From: Kwoniella bestiolae CBS 10118 | Lineage: Eukaryota; Basidiomycota; Tremellomycetes; Tremellales; Cryptococcaceae | Direction: 5' to 3' | NCBI RefSeq assembly: GCF_000512585.2 | Contig: NC_089241.1 | Coordinates: 5,598,001-5,662,000, forward strand | DNA: 64,000 nucleotides | Shown: positions 36,050-47,979 of the stretch, one piece after another | How positions within the stretch are numbered: position 1 is the first letter of the stretch | Layout: every line of letters starts with the position of its first letter | Notes under the pieces: generated by a model | The model's input: only the letters and a program-made list of their open reading frames with translations | The model's database searches: none | Told to the model about the DNA's origin: nothing | Translations under genes and position numbers: made by a program

Positions 36050-39000
36050 ATGTCAACACGCCCTTCATCATCCGCCTCGACCCACCGACCTCGACCTTCC
36101 TCTTCCTTCACCCGCTCACCACTCGAGCAACTCGTATACTCCTCCGTACCTTCCCTTGCACCTCCCAGAACACACCGCGGAACTATCGATGCGAGATCAG
36201 GTAGATCATCCGTAGCTAGCTCTAGACCTGATAGTAGAGCTGAGGTGGACGATGAAGTTGAAAAGGAACGGAAAGAGAGGGTAAGAGAGTTGATGGAATG
36301 GTGCGAGGAGATCATGGAGAGGTGTGTGCCTTCTCACAAACACTTCACCGTCGGTGACTGACTCATATATGACATAGTCGACTACCTTCCTCGGCTCCTT
36401 TATCAGCATCAATCCTACCTGATACAGCCAAACGCATCCTCCTTCAATCCAGCTCTCGCACAGACGGTAGATCAGCTTCGAGGCAGAGCTCCCGGGGCGA
36501 GAGCAGTGCAAGTGGATCAGAGAGAGCTATGAAATTCAATGGGATATGGAATAAGCTTGAGAAGGGGGTAAGCTATGTTGTGCTACAACTTGTCGAGATA
36601 ACACAAGAAGCTGATGAGGTCTATATGCAGCGATTGCTATCATCCCCTTTACCGCACTTGCAATTCCTCCTCTCCTTGTCAGAGTTCAACCCAAATAATA
36701 TCCCGTCCAAACCTATACCCTCAAGTGCCTCTTCAGTGACTGGTACTTCATCAAGTCGATCAATGCCTCCCCCTCCTCAGCCATCGACTTTCCCCTCCAC
36801 TCAACCTAGGTCATCAAGACAGCCTCTCACTGGTACGGCCTCAGCGAATATACCATCACTAGATTTCGACGTGAAAGGCAAGAGCAAAGCGGATGTTCTG
36901 AAAGCCTGGCGGACGTCAAAGTGTACGTGCGCTCATGCTGACGAACATGTTCTTATGAGACTGATACTCTGGACAGCCCAGAAACCTTTCCCTCCACAAT
37001 TGTTACTTCGAGATACCCTCTACTTACTTCAAGGCATTGACGGACGATATGTTCGATTCGCTCTTCGTCCGCCCAGGGAACAAAATCCGTATCTCACTGA
37101 GAAAGGTCGAGCAGGAGAAGGGGTGGGATTCCCACTGGGTAAAGACGGTGCGGTACCCTCTCTGGAAGATGAGGGGGAAGAAGGAGAGACAGTGGGGATT
37201 GAGATTGTAGCTGATCAGAATAAGGTGAGCTGCCTTTCTCATGGCACCGTACACGGCAAGGGAGCGATAGCTGACACTCGTTACAGGACGGATATATATC
37301 CAAACCTACGCAAATTATCCTCATGCAACTATCAGAAATGGGAATGTTATATAGACAAGTAACGGATTTCATTAATACTAGACAAGCTGGGGAGGGGAAA
37401 GGAGGTATGACTGAGCAAGTGAGTACATGTCCTGTTTAGTCTGTCATCGACCACATCGTCGTCATCGAAGCTGACTCCTTTCCTGGCGATATAGAGTCTT
37501 TGCCATTTTCTCCACCACGAATTATCGGAATATCATCGATTACTCGCTGTGCTAGAATCGCAGATGAACCAAAGTACCCCAGCGGATGCTGAACAGCCCG
37601 CCGAGGGAGCTGGATTGACATTGATGAGATTGGGGTTGTGGACGGAGGAGATGAGGTTGAAGTTGAAACAGATGAATCTGGTGGTTGACGAGGCAAAGAG
37701 TGAGCTTAATGTCGAAAATCATGTGATAGAGGCGAGCTGACTGATGGCCTTCGAAACTATCAGAGGTACATGGAGGAGCATTAGTCTCAAAAATACATAA
37801 ACATACGAATCACGGTGATCCACTTATACGCAGATTTACCGATCAGATACTTGAAGAGGTAATCGCTCCCTCCCGTTCTCGCTGGACAATATCAGGGATG
37901 CTGACAAGTCCTCGATGATTTTGTAGGTATCGAAACCCTTTTTCGCTACGTTACAGCGGTGGATCTTCTCCGGCGATCTACATGACCCGTTCAACGAGTT
38001 CTTTGTACAGCTCAATCCGGAGACTGTATCCCTTCGTGATGGGCGGATCTCGCCCGCTGGAGATGTAGGCTTTGAAGGTGGGATGGACTCTGGAGGAGGT
38101 ACAGACGAAGCTCATAAAGTCTGGGAAAAGAAGTATGTCTTCGTGAAAAGTATGGTACCTGGTTTTGTCAGTGAAGATTTTGGTAAGAAGGTGAGTTGGC
38201 CGTCAGCCACATGGGGATCGGTTTGGACAAATCAGAGTACAGCTAATGAGGATAATAGATATTCTCAACGGGAAGAAGTTTGAATTTCATCAGATATAGT
38301 TGTGGGGATAGCGATTGGATTGAAACGCAGGCTAAACTTGCTAATGCCGGGAGAGGTGAGTTGGATGTCTTGCATTAGATTAAGAAGGTAAGATTGACTG
38401 ATCTATGATTGTTTCAGCGTTGAAATACAGTGATCTAGCAGGACTGGAAAGATCGATTGATGACGCCTATTCCATAGCCAGTCAAAGGCTATTGGAGATA
38501 TTCTTCGATAAATTCGTGCTGCTAGAGCATCTTCGCGCACTCAAGTCGTACCTCATGCTAGGTGCTGGTGATTTTACTGAACTTCTCATGGAAGCATTAG
38601 CGTGAGTCATCTTTACAACCTTTCCAATCAAAGCACCAAACACCAAAACATGTTGCGATACCATATCCACGAAGAAATGCTAATTTTGTCCATGTGATAG
38701 ACCGCGTTTATCCAAACCCGCCATATCACTCTACAGGCACCACCTGACGTCCGACCTCGAATCCGCCATCCGAGGATCCAACGCTCAGTTTGACAATCCC
38801 GATATCCTCAGACGACTAGACGCGAGGATACTTGAATATTCCCACGGCGAGACTGGATGGGACTGTTTTGCTCTGGAATACAAGGTCGAAGCTCCCCTCA
38901 ATGCTGTGTTGGACAATAAAGCGATGTTGGACTATGATAGATTGTTTAATCATCTTTGGAGGTTGAAGAGGGTTGAGAATGCTTTGACGAGTGGGTGGAT

Positions 39001-40039
39001 GAGGGTGACTAGTGGGTCGAGGGTTTATGAGAAAATTCCTGGTGAGTGTTTTATTCTGGGTCATGTAGATTGAAACTTGCAGTGTTTGGTGGATATCAAG
39101 ATGAAGCAGAAGGACATCGTAGTTATTCACTTTCTCATACGTGGTGGAGACAGCTTGTCGATGAGATGAATGCTCGCTGACATACTTTTCGACATGACTA
39201 GGCCTAAGTAACGACTGGCACCATTGTCGAATCGTCCAGTCGGAGATGGTCCATTTCCTACGAAATCTCCAGGCATTCTATCAGCTGGAGGTTATAGAAT
39301 GTTCTTGGGCAGCTTTCATCGATTTTACCGAGAAGCGGGAAGGCGATCTGGATGCGCTCATAGCTGCTCATAGAGAGTATCTGGAAAGGGTCGTGAGGAA
39401 GGTTTTGTTGTTGAGTAGTAGGAGGGATAAGGAGGTGAGCTTGTGTCTCCGCTCTTGCTAACCCACCGTAGACGGAGAGTGTGGCTAATCATGCGATGGT
39501 AGGAGGTCTTACTTGATGCGGTTAGAGACGCACTGGACTTCATACTTCAGTTCAGAGATGCTACGGTCAGTTGTCCGTAGCACACCGCCCACAGGACAAA
39601 CAGCTGATAATGCTGCACTTCGTACAGGATGATCTCTACGCTTGGTCATTGGCCGAGGCCACTCGACTAGACAGAGAACGAGATGCAGAGCGGGTGAGTC
39701 GGATGGGATGACATCCTCTCTTCTTTTGCACTTATTGAACGGGGAAGAGAGATACTGATATCCTCCTCATCATTACAGGGCCTATACACCCTCCCCACAA
39801 CAGATTCACCGACCCTCTCTTCAAACCAACTAACCTCAATCAGACAACGAATCAAAACTTGCTCGAACTCTTTTCAAGATCGTTTGATCTCTATATGTCA
39901 TTTGGCGGGAAGTCATACGGATCTGGATGTGAGGTTTCTGGCTATTAGGATAGCTTGGAATGGGCATTATAGTTTGAGGAAGAGTCGGTCGGGGGTGGTA
40001 GCTGGGGATAAGGCTTCGGGGAGAAGCGGGAGGGGATGA
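36050..40039 (+). CDS. SPC98: Gamma-tubulin complex component, GCP3 type (Spc98/Alp6)
   Basis: Scaffold of the gamma-tubulin small complex that nucleates microtubules at the spindle pole body. Start MSTRPSSSASTHRPRP, TGA at 40037-40039, about fifteen exons. After a Ser/Arg/Pro-rich N-terminus come GRIP1-type segments: HLQFLLSLSEF, LLRDTLYLLQGIDGRYVRF, LTLMRLGLWTEEMRLKLK and GGALVSKIHKHTNHGDPLIR. These are followed by VSKPFFATLQRWIFSGDLHD, KYVFVKSMVPGFV and TGRSLNFIRYSCGD. The GRIP2 part includes LLEHLRALKSYLMLGAGDF, YKVEAPLNAVLDNKAM, YDRLFNHLWRLKRVENAL, MVHFLRNLQAFYQLEVIE and DLDALIAAHREYL. The FQGIDG-, GDP-, KYxxxKSMxPxF- and GRSxNF-like positions resemble GCP3 more than GCP2. Assignment to GCP3 rather than GCP2 is moderately sure; family membership is certain. 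Confidence 0.88.
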
Positions 40040-40833
40040 AGGGTTCATCCTATGGGATAAGTGATTCGCAAGATGATTTTTTGTATATAATGCATGATCG
40101 ATCAAAACATAGCAATGCCAGTGCTAGTAGTGCCCACAAGTGAGATTAAGGTTGAACGAACTGATATATTGGATTTTGAGGGTTCCGTCAGCACTGCTCG
40201 AGATCATTCCCTGCTTCCTGATTTTGATGAATTTATTCGAACAGTTGAGTTCAGGTCAAATCATGATGTTTGACGAGATGATATGATGTGTCACTCATAA
40301 TTACCAATCACCCTTGAGGTGATCAGATGGAGTATGGGATGTCTTTCTTTCTCTGGGTAGTATAAATCGGAATATTCCCGCACAATGCGAACGATTTATA
40401 CCGAACAGCGATCCACATCCGATCAATCCCCAATCCTAAGAAAGGAGATTGTTCAGATGGAATGGAAAGCCGGAAAGAAACGAAAAAGGTTGATCTTCCG
40501 ATAGCTGTGACATCCCTAGCGTTGTCAGAGGCTAGAGACGTGTCTAAGCTCGGTTTGAGGATTAAGAAGGGGGCGAGGGAGATGATAGCGCGAGAGAGAG
40601 GATCTCCAAGTTTACTTGATAGATCATGGAGAGAAGGAGACATCGAAAGTGGAAAGTTGAAACTCGAGAGCAGAGTCAAGACACGTTAGTACGTTCTCTG
40701 GGTTAATTGAGCTCTGAGATGTTGATTTGAGTGAAGGGCTAGGTAGGATTAGTGATAAGAATACAACTGGATACATTACAACCCATCCCGCTCCTTTTTC
40801 AAGGTTGATCTTTACCTTCTACCTCTGACTCTA
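40040..40833. other. Convergent intergenic region GCP3 / BPL1
   Basis: A TATAAA at about 40361 precedes an open frame at 40462-40689 (75 codons, MESRKETKKVDLP...). That frame is basic, has no recognised domain and no splice support. I do not call it. Confidence 0.4.
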
Positions 40834-43496
40834 CTATACCTTACGCTTGATCAATCCACTCATGAGATCAAAACTATTCCCATCAGGCTGTAGATCCACG
40901 AATTCCGTCTTACCCCCACCTCCACTTCCACCAGATGACGAGGTAGTATACCTATCTTCGGAACTATGATCCACTGTCCGATTGTACAGTGGGGTCAACC
41001 CGCTCGACGACGCTGTTGCAGCTTTTTTGAGGGGGATACAACGTAATAATCCATGATCTGGGGTTATCGATAATATCCTCAGCGGGGTGTGAGGTTCGGT
41101 CGTGGTCAAGGTTACTTCTTGACCACTATTTCCAAACAAAAATACTACCATCAGCTGTATTGCCCCCAGGGGTCCTCATTCTTGATGTAGGAAGGAGGGT
41201 GGAGTGGAGAAGCAGCTGAGATGACGTACGAATGTAACCACCTTCCATGATATTCGTTCATAAATCCTTTAAAACCCTTTTCTTCTATGAACTGCTCCCA
41301 TTTGTTCTCAAAGGAATTCATGATCTTCGCGAAAGTACCTTCCATCGTTGGCGCGGGAGGCAATGTTTTGTTGGTATTTGATAGTTTCGCAGCGAGGAGT
41401 CCGTGCAGCTGAGAGAGGGATGTGGTAGGTAGAGCGTTGAGTACGTTGATACCGCAGCCTACAATGGGATCTCAAATTGTCAACTCTCCTCTCGATGTAC
41501 TTTCTGAAAGGATGGTGAGATAGGCAATTGGAAGGGCGTAGACAATAAATGGGTGGTTGTCACTTACCAACTACAATCCTCCATTTCCCACCAACGAAAT
41601 TAGTATTAACCAATATCCCACCCAATTTCGCCTTCCCCTTTTTACCCGACCCAACCTCTGTCCCACCTATTCCCTCGACCTCAGCGTAGATGTCATTAGG
41701 CCATTTGATCCTCACTCCCAATTTTCCATCTTCATCTACCGCTTCGCACACCGCCAAGGCCATGATATATTGTATGAATACCATCTTACTGGACAGACTT
41801 GAGGGTAGATCCAGTAAAAGGGAGAATTGAAGACATCCTGCGGGGGATAACCAGACGTTTGAGCCTCGACCTCGACCTGATAGTTGGAAGGTAGCGAGGA
41901 ATGCCAGTGGTGCGGTGAGGTTGGTGAGCAGTAGGGGATTCCTGATAATTCGCATTACAGGGTCAGCTGATTATGCAATCCCAGTGTAGAACAGATAACT
42001 GACCGATCAAGCATCGTTTGGGTACTGGTCACTGTTTCTCCGTAAAGTATCAAATCGCCCAAAGCGCACTTCTCCCCTTGTTCACTCTTCCGCATCACTC
42101 CAGATCTCCTACCACTACCTTTCCTAGCGTTATCCAGCTCGGTCCAATACGTATCAAAGTTGAACAGCGGTGTCCATCGTGGTGTATACGGGATAGAAGG
42201 TGAGGGGAGAAGCACAGTTTTCGATATAGCATGGAAATCTGGCGGCTGGGGTATAGGAGGCGATACATCCCCTTTGGGATCGATGTTGAGCGACTCAATT
42301 GAAGGAGGCTCAGATTTAGGTTGATCCCTTCGTTTCCTAGCTAACCACTTGGTCACATCATCTTCCGAAGTAGACGTCGATGATGTTGAGTCGGGGGTAC
42401 CGAAATGTATCTGATCATTACCATCTCTCAGTACATCCCATCCATCCTCTTGAATCATCTTAACTTTCAGCTCCTTCTTACCGACCGAGTTATTTGCGAG
42501 ATCAGGTAAATTAGGATGAGATAACACGAAGATAGGTGAAGGGTGTGTAGGGTGTAAGAGCAAATTGGGATCTTCATCCATCTCCCCTTGACCTTTATCT
42601 AACAATTCATTCTTATTCGGTGGATCCAGACCTAGTAGCCGTAACAGCTCTTCAACCCATTTGATCCGTCCTTTCTCACTCGCTTCTATCTCCTCTACCC
42701 CGGGTGGATGTTCAAGTTTGTTTATCGCCAGTCTTGCAGGGGGGTCATTCAATGGATATTCAGGATGTATCGAACACAATACACTCTTCCCCTTCCCATT
42801 CCTCGTCAGAACCACTGCGATGGGATCTTCCTCCTTTCCTGTATCAGCGTATCGAGCTAGGACCTCGACGTTGGATGGTCTCGGAGAAGGTAAGATGAAG
42901 TGTCCTCCGCCGTTGTAATAGATATGATCTATTGATCGATGAGAGGAAGACGAAGAGGAGGGTTCAAGGAAGAGAGACACGGCTCTCGAACCTGATTCTG
43001 AGGCGTATTGGAACCCTGGGAAGGTAGGTCCCTCGCTCGAACCGGAGAAGAATGCCTATCCATGCAGATTTGATAAGCTACATATACACCTATTAGGGAG
43101 AGATCAGATGGAACAACTTACCAAATCCCTTTCACCAACCACCTCCATCCCTCCACCCACATCAAACCTCACTTCCCTCGTACCGAAGTACGCCCCCGCA
43201 CATATACCAAGGTACTTCCCACCTTCCTCCACATAAGCTTTTATCCGCTTTGTGACTCTGCGTTTGGTCGTCAATTCCTCTACGAAAGGCAGGTCCCGTC
43301 CACCCGGAACGACCAGTAAAGCGCACGATGGCTCCCAGGGTTGAGATGAGAGAATGTCGGGAGTGACTGGCTGGACGATGTAGTGCGGTAAGAGCAGGAG
43401 AGAAAGGGTGAGGATGGTATGTGAGAGGGAGAGGGGGGATACGCCTGGTCCGGAGTAGACCAGGACTTGGTGCGCTGAGGGAGAAGGGCCTGGCAT
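40834..43496 (-). CDS. BPL1: Biotin-protein ligase (holocarboxylase synthetase)
   Basis: Attaches biotin to acetyl-CoA and pyruvate carboxylases via biotinyl-AMP. Start MPGPSPSAHQVLVYSGPG at 43496; the protein ends FDLMSGLIKRKV at 40834. Short introns lie near 43020-43100, 41960-42000, 41470-41570, 41360-41400 and 41130-41230. The N-terminal half is the glutaminase-like fold of eukaryotic ligases: LLVVPGGRDLPF, then YLGICAGAYFGT with a nucleophile-elbow-like Cys, then HIYYNGGGHFI. The catalytic half has ETVTSTQTMLDR, the biotinyl-AMP loop GRGRGSNVWLSPAG, IKWPNDIYA, KLGGILVNT and GCGINVLN. The C-terminal cap includes GRWLHSGQEVTL. All key ligase residues are present. It is divergent from TSR3 across 315 bases. 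Confidence 0.92.
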
Positions 43497-43811
43497 GGTT
43501 CAGTCGGCCAGATTGGGACTGTGTGATCCCTCTTAGCTGCGCTGGATTAGAGATGAATGATGAGCAAGATATGTAATGGATATGAACAGAATATGTATGT
43601 TTAGGTGAGATGGGGAATTCAATCGTTAGCACACTCTCCCCATCCGAAATCTCCGTCCGAGATCCGTCAGTGCGAGTCTGAATCACGTGACTAGCACATC
43701 CACAACTCATCGAGGTCAAAAGTCAAAAGTTGAGAGGCAAATGACGAGTATACGATCACATGTAGACTAACCCACCTCACAGCAACATCAAAGCAACACC
43801 ACACAGAGACA
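43497..43811. promoter_or_regulatory. Divergent BPL1-TSR3 promoter region
   Basis: 315 bases between start codons. No TATA box is obvious. Confidence 0.5.
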
Positions 43812-45419
43812 ATGGGCAAACCATCCAAAGAGCGGAACCAGCGCGCACCAACCAGAGGACGGGGTCGAGGTCGAGGAGGAGGCAGTCACGCAGTCAGAGG
43901 TGGAGGTAGTGGACGGCAGAAGGCCATTGCGAGTCGGAAACAGGAAGAGGCGGTGGATGATGAAGAGGTGTTTAGGAGGGTGATGGCTGGTGAGGTTGTG
44001 GGGGACGATGACTCTGGTATGTCCATGTTCATCCGTATCTTGCAGTTGTACGTTAAAGAGGCTAATGAGTGTTTTTGGTGTTTAGAGGGATCTTCGAGTG
44101 GTGAAGCATCTGGATCAGGATCGGGGTCTGGTTCCGAAGATGACGACGAAGCTCAAGCAGACGAGGATGAGGATGGAGACGAGGAGCAGGATGAACCCGC
44201 CGATATAGACGTCCCAGTCGCAATGTGGGATTTTGACCATTGTGATCCCCGGAGATGCTCGGGTAAGAAATTGGCTAGACATGGGTTGATCAATGCCATG
44301 AGGGTTGGTCAGAGGTTCAGGGGTGTTGTCTTGACGTGAGTGCATTACATATGTAGCTATCTCCTTCTGGTCCACTCCACGATCTATGTCATATCGTTCT
44401 TTCATCTACGAAGCAAGACATTATCATTCATCATCCCCAACTGTGATTTACAGATATAGAATTATATGATGAACTCAAGCTGATATACGAATTGCAGACC
44501 GAAAGGTAAAAAACCAATCTCACCCTCAGACGATGAGATTGTCCAGATGAGTGGACTGGCAGTGGTAGAATGTAGTTGGGCGAGGTTGGATGAGGTACCG
44601 TTCAATAAGATTAAGTCGCCTTATGAGAGGTTATGTGAGTTTGGTCTGTTGTCCCCTCTGTTCATCTGTGTACACTTGAACATGTGTTACCTGGGAAGTG
44701 AAGTGCGAAGCTGATCCCAATCCCATGTTCGATGTGCGTAGTACCCTTCCTCATAGCTAGTAATCCAGTAAATTACGGTAAACCCTGGAGACTGAATTGC
44801 GTAGAAGCTCTTGCAGCTGGGTTTTACATAACGGGGCATGATGATTGGGCAGAAATCTTGTACGTCTATCCTGCCGTGAACACATCAATTCAAATTCTTC
44901 AGTAAGGTTTGGGTGCTGATATCTAATGACATCCGTTTATCTTCGTACAGACTGAGCAAGTTTTCATGGGGTCATTCATTCTATAAACTCAACGGACACC
45001 TCATAGAGAGGTATAGGACATGTCATACCGCCGAAGACATCCAGACGATGGCAGAGCTGATTCAGCAGGAAATGGCCGATGAGAGGGAGCAGCGTCAGCT
45101 GGAGAAACGTGCGTCGAGCGATATTTCATTCATTTCGTTCTTCTCTTCTTAGGTTGTCTGGCAAGATGATCGACAATGCCCTTTGTTCTCAGCTTGATGG
45201 ATGCAGCTTCCCAGGGGTGTTGACTGATTTGTGATATTTATATCTACAGAGGCGAACGAGGGGGAAGACCTGCTTCGTGCGAATCCCAATCATATAGGAA
45301 ACGAGTGGGATACCGAGGAAGCTCCAGAGTTGGTAGATGTTGGTGGTGATAGCGAGGACGAGAGGGATGATGTGGAAGTGCTAGTCCAGGGGATAGACAA
45401 GGCTAAGATCAGTGCTTGA
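43812..45419 (+). CDS. TSR3: TSR3, 18S rRNA aminocarboxypropyltransferase
   Basis: Adds the aminocarboxypropyl group from SAM to the hypermodified pseudouridine of 18S rRNA during 40S maturation in the cytoplasm. Start MGKPSKERNQRAPTRGRGRG with a Gly/Arg-rich head, then an acidic Ser/Gly stretch. The RLI-like N-domain reads VAMWDFDHCDPRRCSGKKLARHG. The catalytic domain follows across several introns: KGKKPISPSDDEIV, GLAVVECSWARLDEVPF, LPFLIASNPVNYGKPWRLN, CVEALAAGFYITGHDDWAE and FSWGHSFYKLNG. The acidic C-terminus ends QGIDKAKISA. NPVNYG, the CVEALAAA-type segment and FxWGxxF are signatures of the Tsr3 fold. An early exon near 43990-44090 was joined by eye and is the least certain. Confidence 0.92.
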
Positions 45420-47979
45420 TCAGTAGGTTCAATGGAACGAAAGATGTGTATCATCAGGTCATGTATAATGTACGAAAACGAATGACTCGGAAGGCATAGG
45501 CGCCTGATTCGCTATTCGCTCTATCCTTTTGGCTATGGTATCTTTGGTATTGAGCAGTGAGCAGTCATTGATAATAAAAAGAAACAGTGCATGCTGGGAC
45601 GCTTTTTGGGCGAGTCCTTCGAGATCCAGGCAAGAATGCTTCTTGATACTGTTGGATCCCCACTTAGTCATGTGACTACCGTACCTCCTTGATCCCTGGC
45701 TCTGTCTATGATACCTCTCCTTCCATTCTCTTTGATCCATCCCCAGAACCCCATTTTCACTTCCCCGTCTTCCCCTTCCCCTCCACCTCTCTTTCATACG
45801 CTTTACATAAAGCACTTTCGTCGTTATCGGCCGGTTTGACGTTTTGGACTTTGCCCGGTATAACGCCAAGAGACGGGTAGACGCCGCATTATATTGAGGT
45901 TAACCCCATTTTTGAGGGGTGATTTGTGGGGTTGGGTTACGTATCACATGCATAGGACAGCGCCTTATTGTTCTTCGTGATGGGGTGATCAAACAACTGA
46001 CTCATTCATGGGAGAACATCGGTTGTAGGAAGTGAATGATGAAACGGCACATCATCGTTCGGTATATTGTTGGGTGAAGGAACAAAAGAAACAGATGATC
46101 AGTTGATGAAACATCTTTGGATGTGATTTGTAATGGCGACGTTCGAAGGGTGAATAGGATTTTTGATTTTTGGTTCTTACGGTTCAAATGGGCAATACAA
46201 AATATTCTATTTCTATCTCATACTCTTATACATGTGAAGGAACCAAAAGATGAGTTACAAGTAAATCACCTCGCAGCGATTGAATCCTAAAATCAGCATT
46301 TCCGTAAAAATCGCTCTTACTCCAAATTCAAAACCCCATAATCGAACCCCTTGTCAGATGTCTACGTCCACGCCGATCTTCTTCCATTCCTTCTTTACTT
46401 TACTTACCACTTCCGTTCGGGTGGAGTACTCGGCCTTTGATATTTAGCTGGAACCTTGCTTCTTCTCTTGTCAATCGGTGGAGTGAGTACCCCCATCCCA
46501 ATTCTCTGGAAATCGGGCCAGACGCTAGGTCCAGAGTCTATCTGAATGTCTCATATGGAAATCCGAAATCGTCAAGACCTCTTTTATCTGTATGGGGCAG
46601 CCTATGCAATACCGCCGGTTTCGTCTACACCTGTAAAATCAATCGAAGGTGTCCCCTACCCACACCTGGGCTTGAATCCAGCTCCAGCTTGATTGTATAA
46701 ATAGGGTCAAATAACCTTTTTCAATATGATTCGGATTTACTCATACAGAAGTCTGGACTCTTGTGTAATCGATTAACTGTAGGCCGATTAGATAAAGAGG
46801 TGGGCATGTCGGTGTAACCGTGCCAAGCCCAAAAGGGAAGTATTCTGGGGTGGTTGAATGGAAAAACGTGGTACTGCGGTGGTGGTGATCAGGTCCACCT
46901 GGCTAGAAAAAGGGTTCAAAACGAGTTACGATTACTCCGCAGATTTGTCAAGCCGACTAAACAAAACAAAAGGAATGCACTGCGGGTTTGGCGTGACTGG
47001 GCATTTGCATTTCATTGCAAAGGAAGCACTCTGAGTACTGCTGAGACGCGTGAACTGCAACAACGAGAACCGATCGGAAGCGAAAGGAGGGCGGATAGGA
47101 ACAGGAGCAGGTTTGACAGTTCTCAATCACCACTCATCTCTGTGTGCTATGTGCTCTGGAACATGAACATGCATAGTCTGCCTCTGCATCTGTATCAGAT
47201 TTCACCTCATCTATACATATCACGGTCTGGACCATGCCGGTCCCAGCTACTAGTCAATCCAGTTGAATGAAAAATGTTGAATTGTATTTGTAACTGTACG
47301 AGATATTCGAAACACACTACTGACCCCCTAGATTTATGAATTTATCCTTAACTTTAAATGTGATGATTACCCTATTACCCTATTGTGTTGTTACTCCGCA
47401 GTATTTGAGTGTTGGACCCGTTCCACGCGTAGCAACGAGGCGCATTGTTCGGTTTTTGGGGTCAGTGGATATATAACAATGCTTCCTTCCTTGCATCTCC
47501 ATCTTCTTTTTTCTTTTCTTCACCTCAACAACCTCAAAAATCTTCTCTTTACGTTTACTCGTTAACGCCACGACCTATCCCGACAACCGACGTTCAAGTC
47601 AACCCCGACACACCACGCTCTTTCAGCGCATCAACCACAAGGTAAACGAACCTACCTCACCAGACCCAAACCTCGACGATCCTTTCGATCAAGTAATCAA
47701 TCAATCAACGAAACGAATTCTGGAACTTCTGTGAAGCACCAGTACTCTACCCTCGAAATCGATTCCACGACCTCGAAAAATTAAAAAGGTGATCACTACC
47801 ACGACCCTCCTAAAAGACAAAAGGTATATATAAAGCTAACCTCTACACGAGGTGAGTTGAACTCTTCTTTTCCTTCTTCATCCACTCACCAAGAACATCA
47901 TAAAAAGAGCCGAGCTCACTTCATTGCATTCACTACTTGAACGAAATAGACTTTCATTTCAGCAACACATCAAATCAAA
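45420..47979. other. Gene-poor 2.5 kb with exon-like fragments
   Basis: No complete gene found. Two short stretches look coding by composition but cannot be built into genes: plus strand about 45670-45880 and minus strand about 46285-46560. From about 47460 the sequence is the C/A/T-rich promoter and leader of the secreted-protein gene, with TATATAAA at 47825. Confidence 0.45.
47825..47832 (+). promoter_or_regulatory. TATA box of the secreted DPBB gene
   Basis: TATATAAA, about 150 bases before the ATG at 47980. Confidence 0.55.

Noticed and set aside
36900..38340. GCP2 (Spc97) as identity
   Set aside because: QGIDG, HGDP, KYVFVKSMVPGF and GRSLNF positions look closer to GCP3; kept as the main alternative.
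40462..40689. 75-codon plus-strand ORF (MESRKETKKVDLP...) with upstream TATAAA
   Set aside because: No recognisable domain, no splice extension, lies in the convergent gap between two genes, and is fully overlapped by an antisense open frame.
46854..47270. 138-codon plus-strand ORF (MNGKTWYCGGGDQ...)
   Set aside because: Irregular composition, no homology recognised, no supporting splice or promoter structure beyond a TATAAATA about 160 bases upstream.
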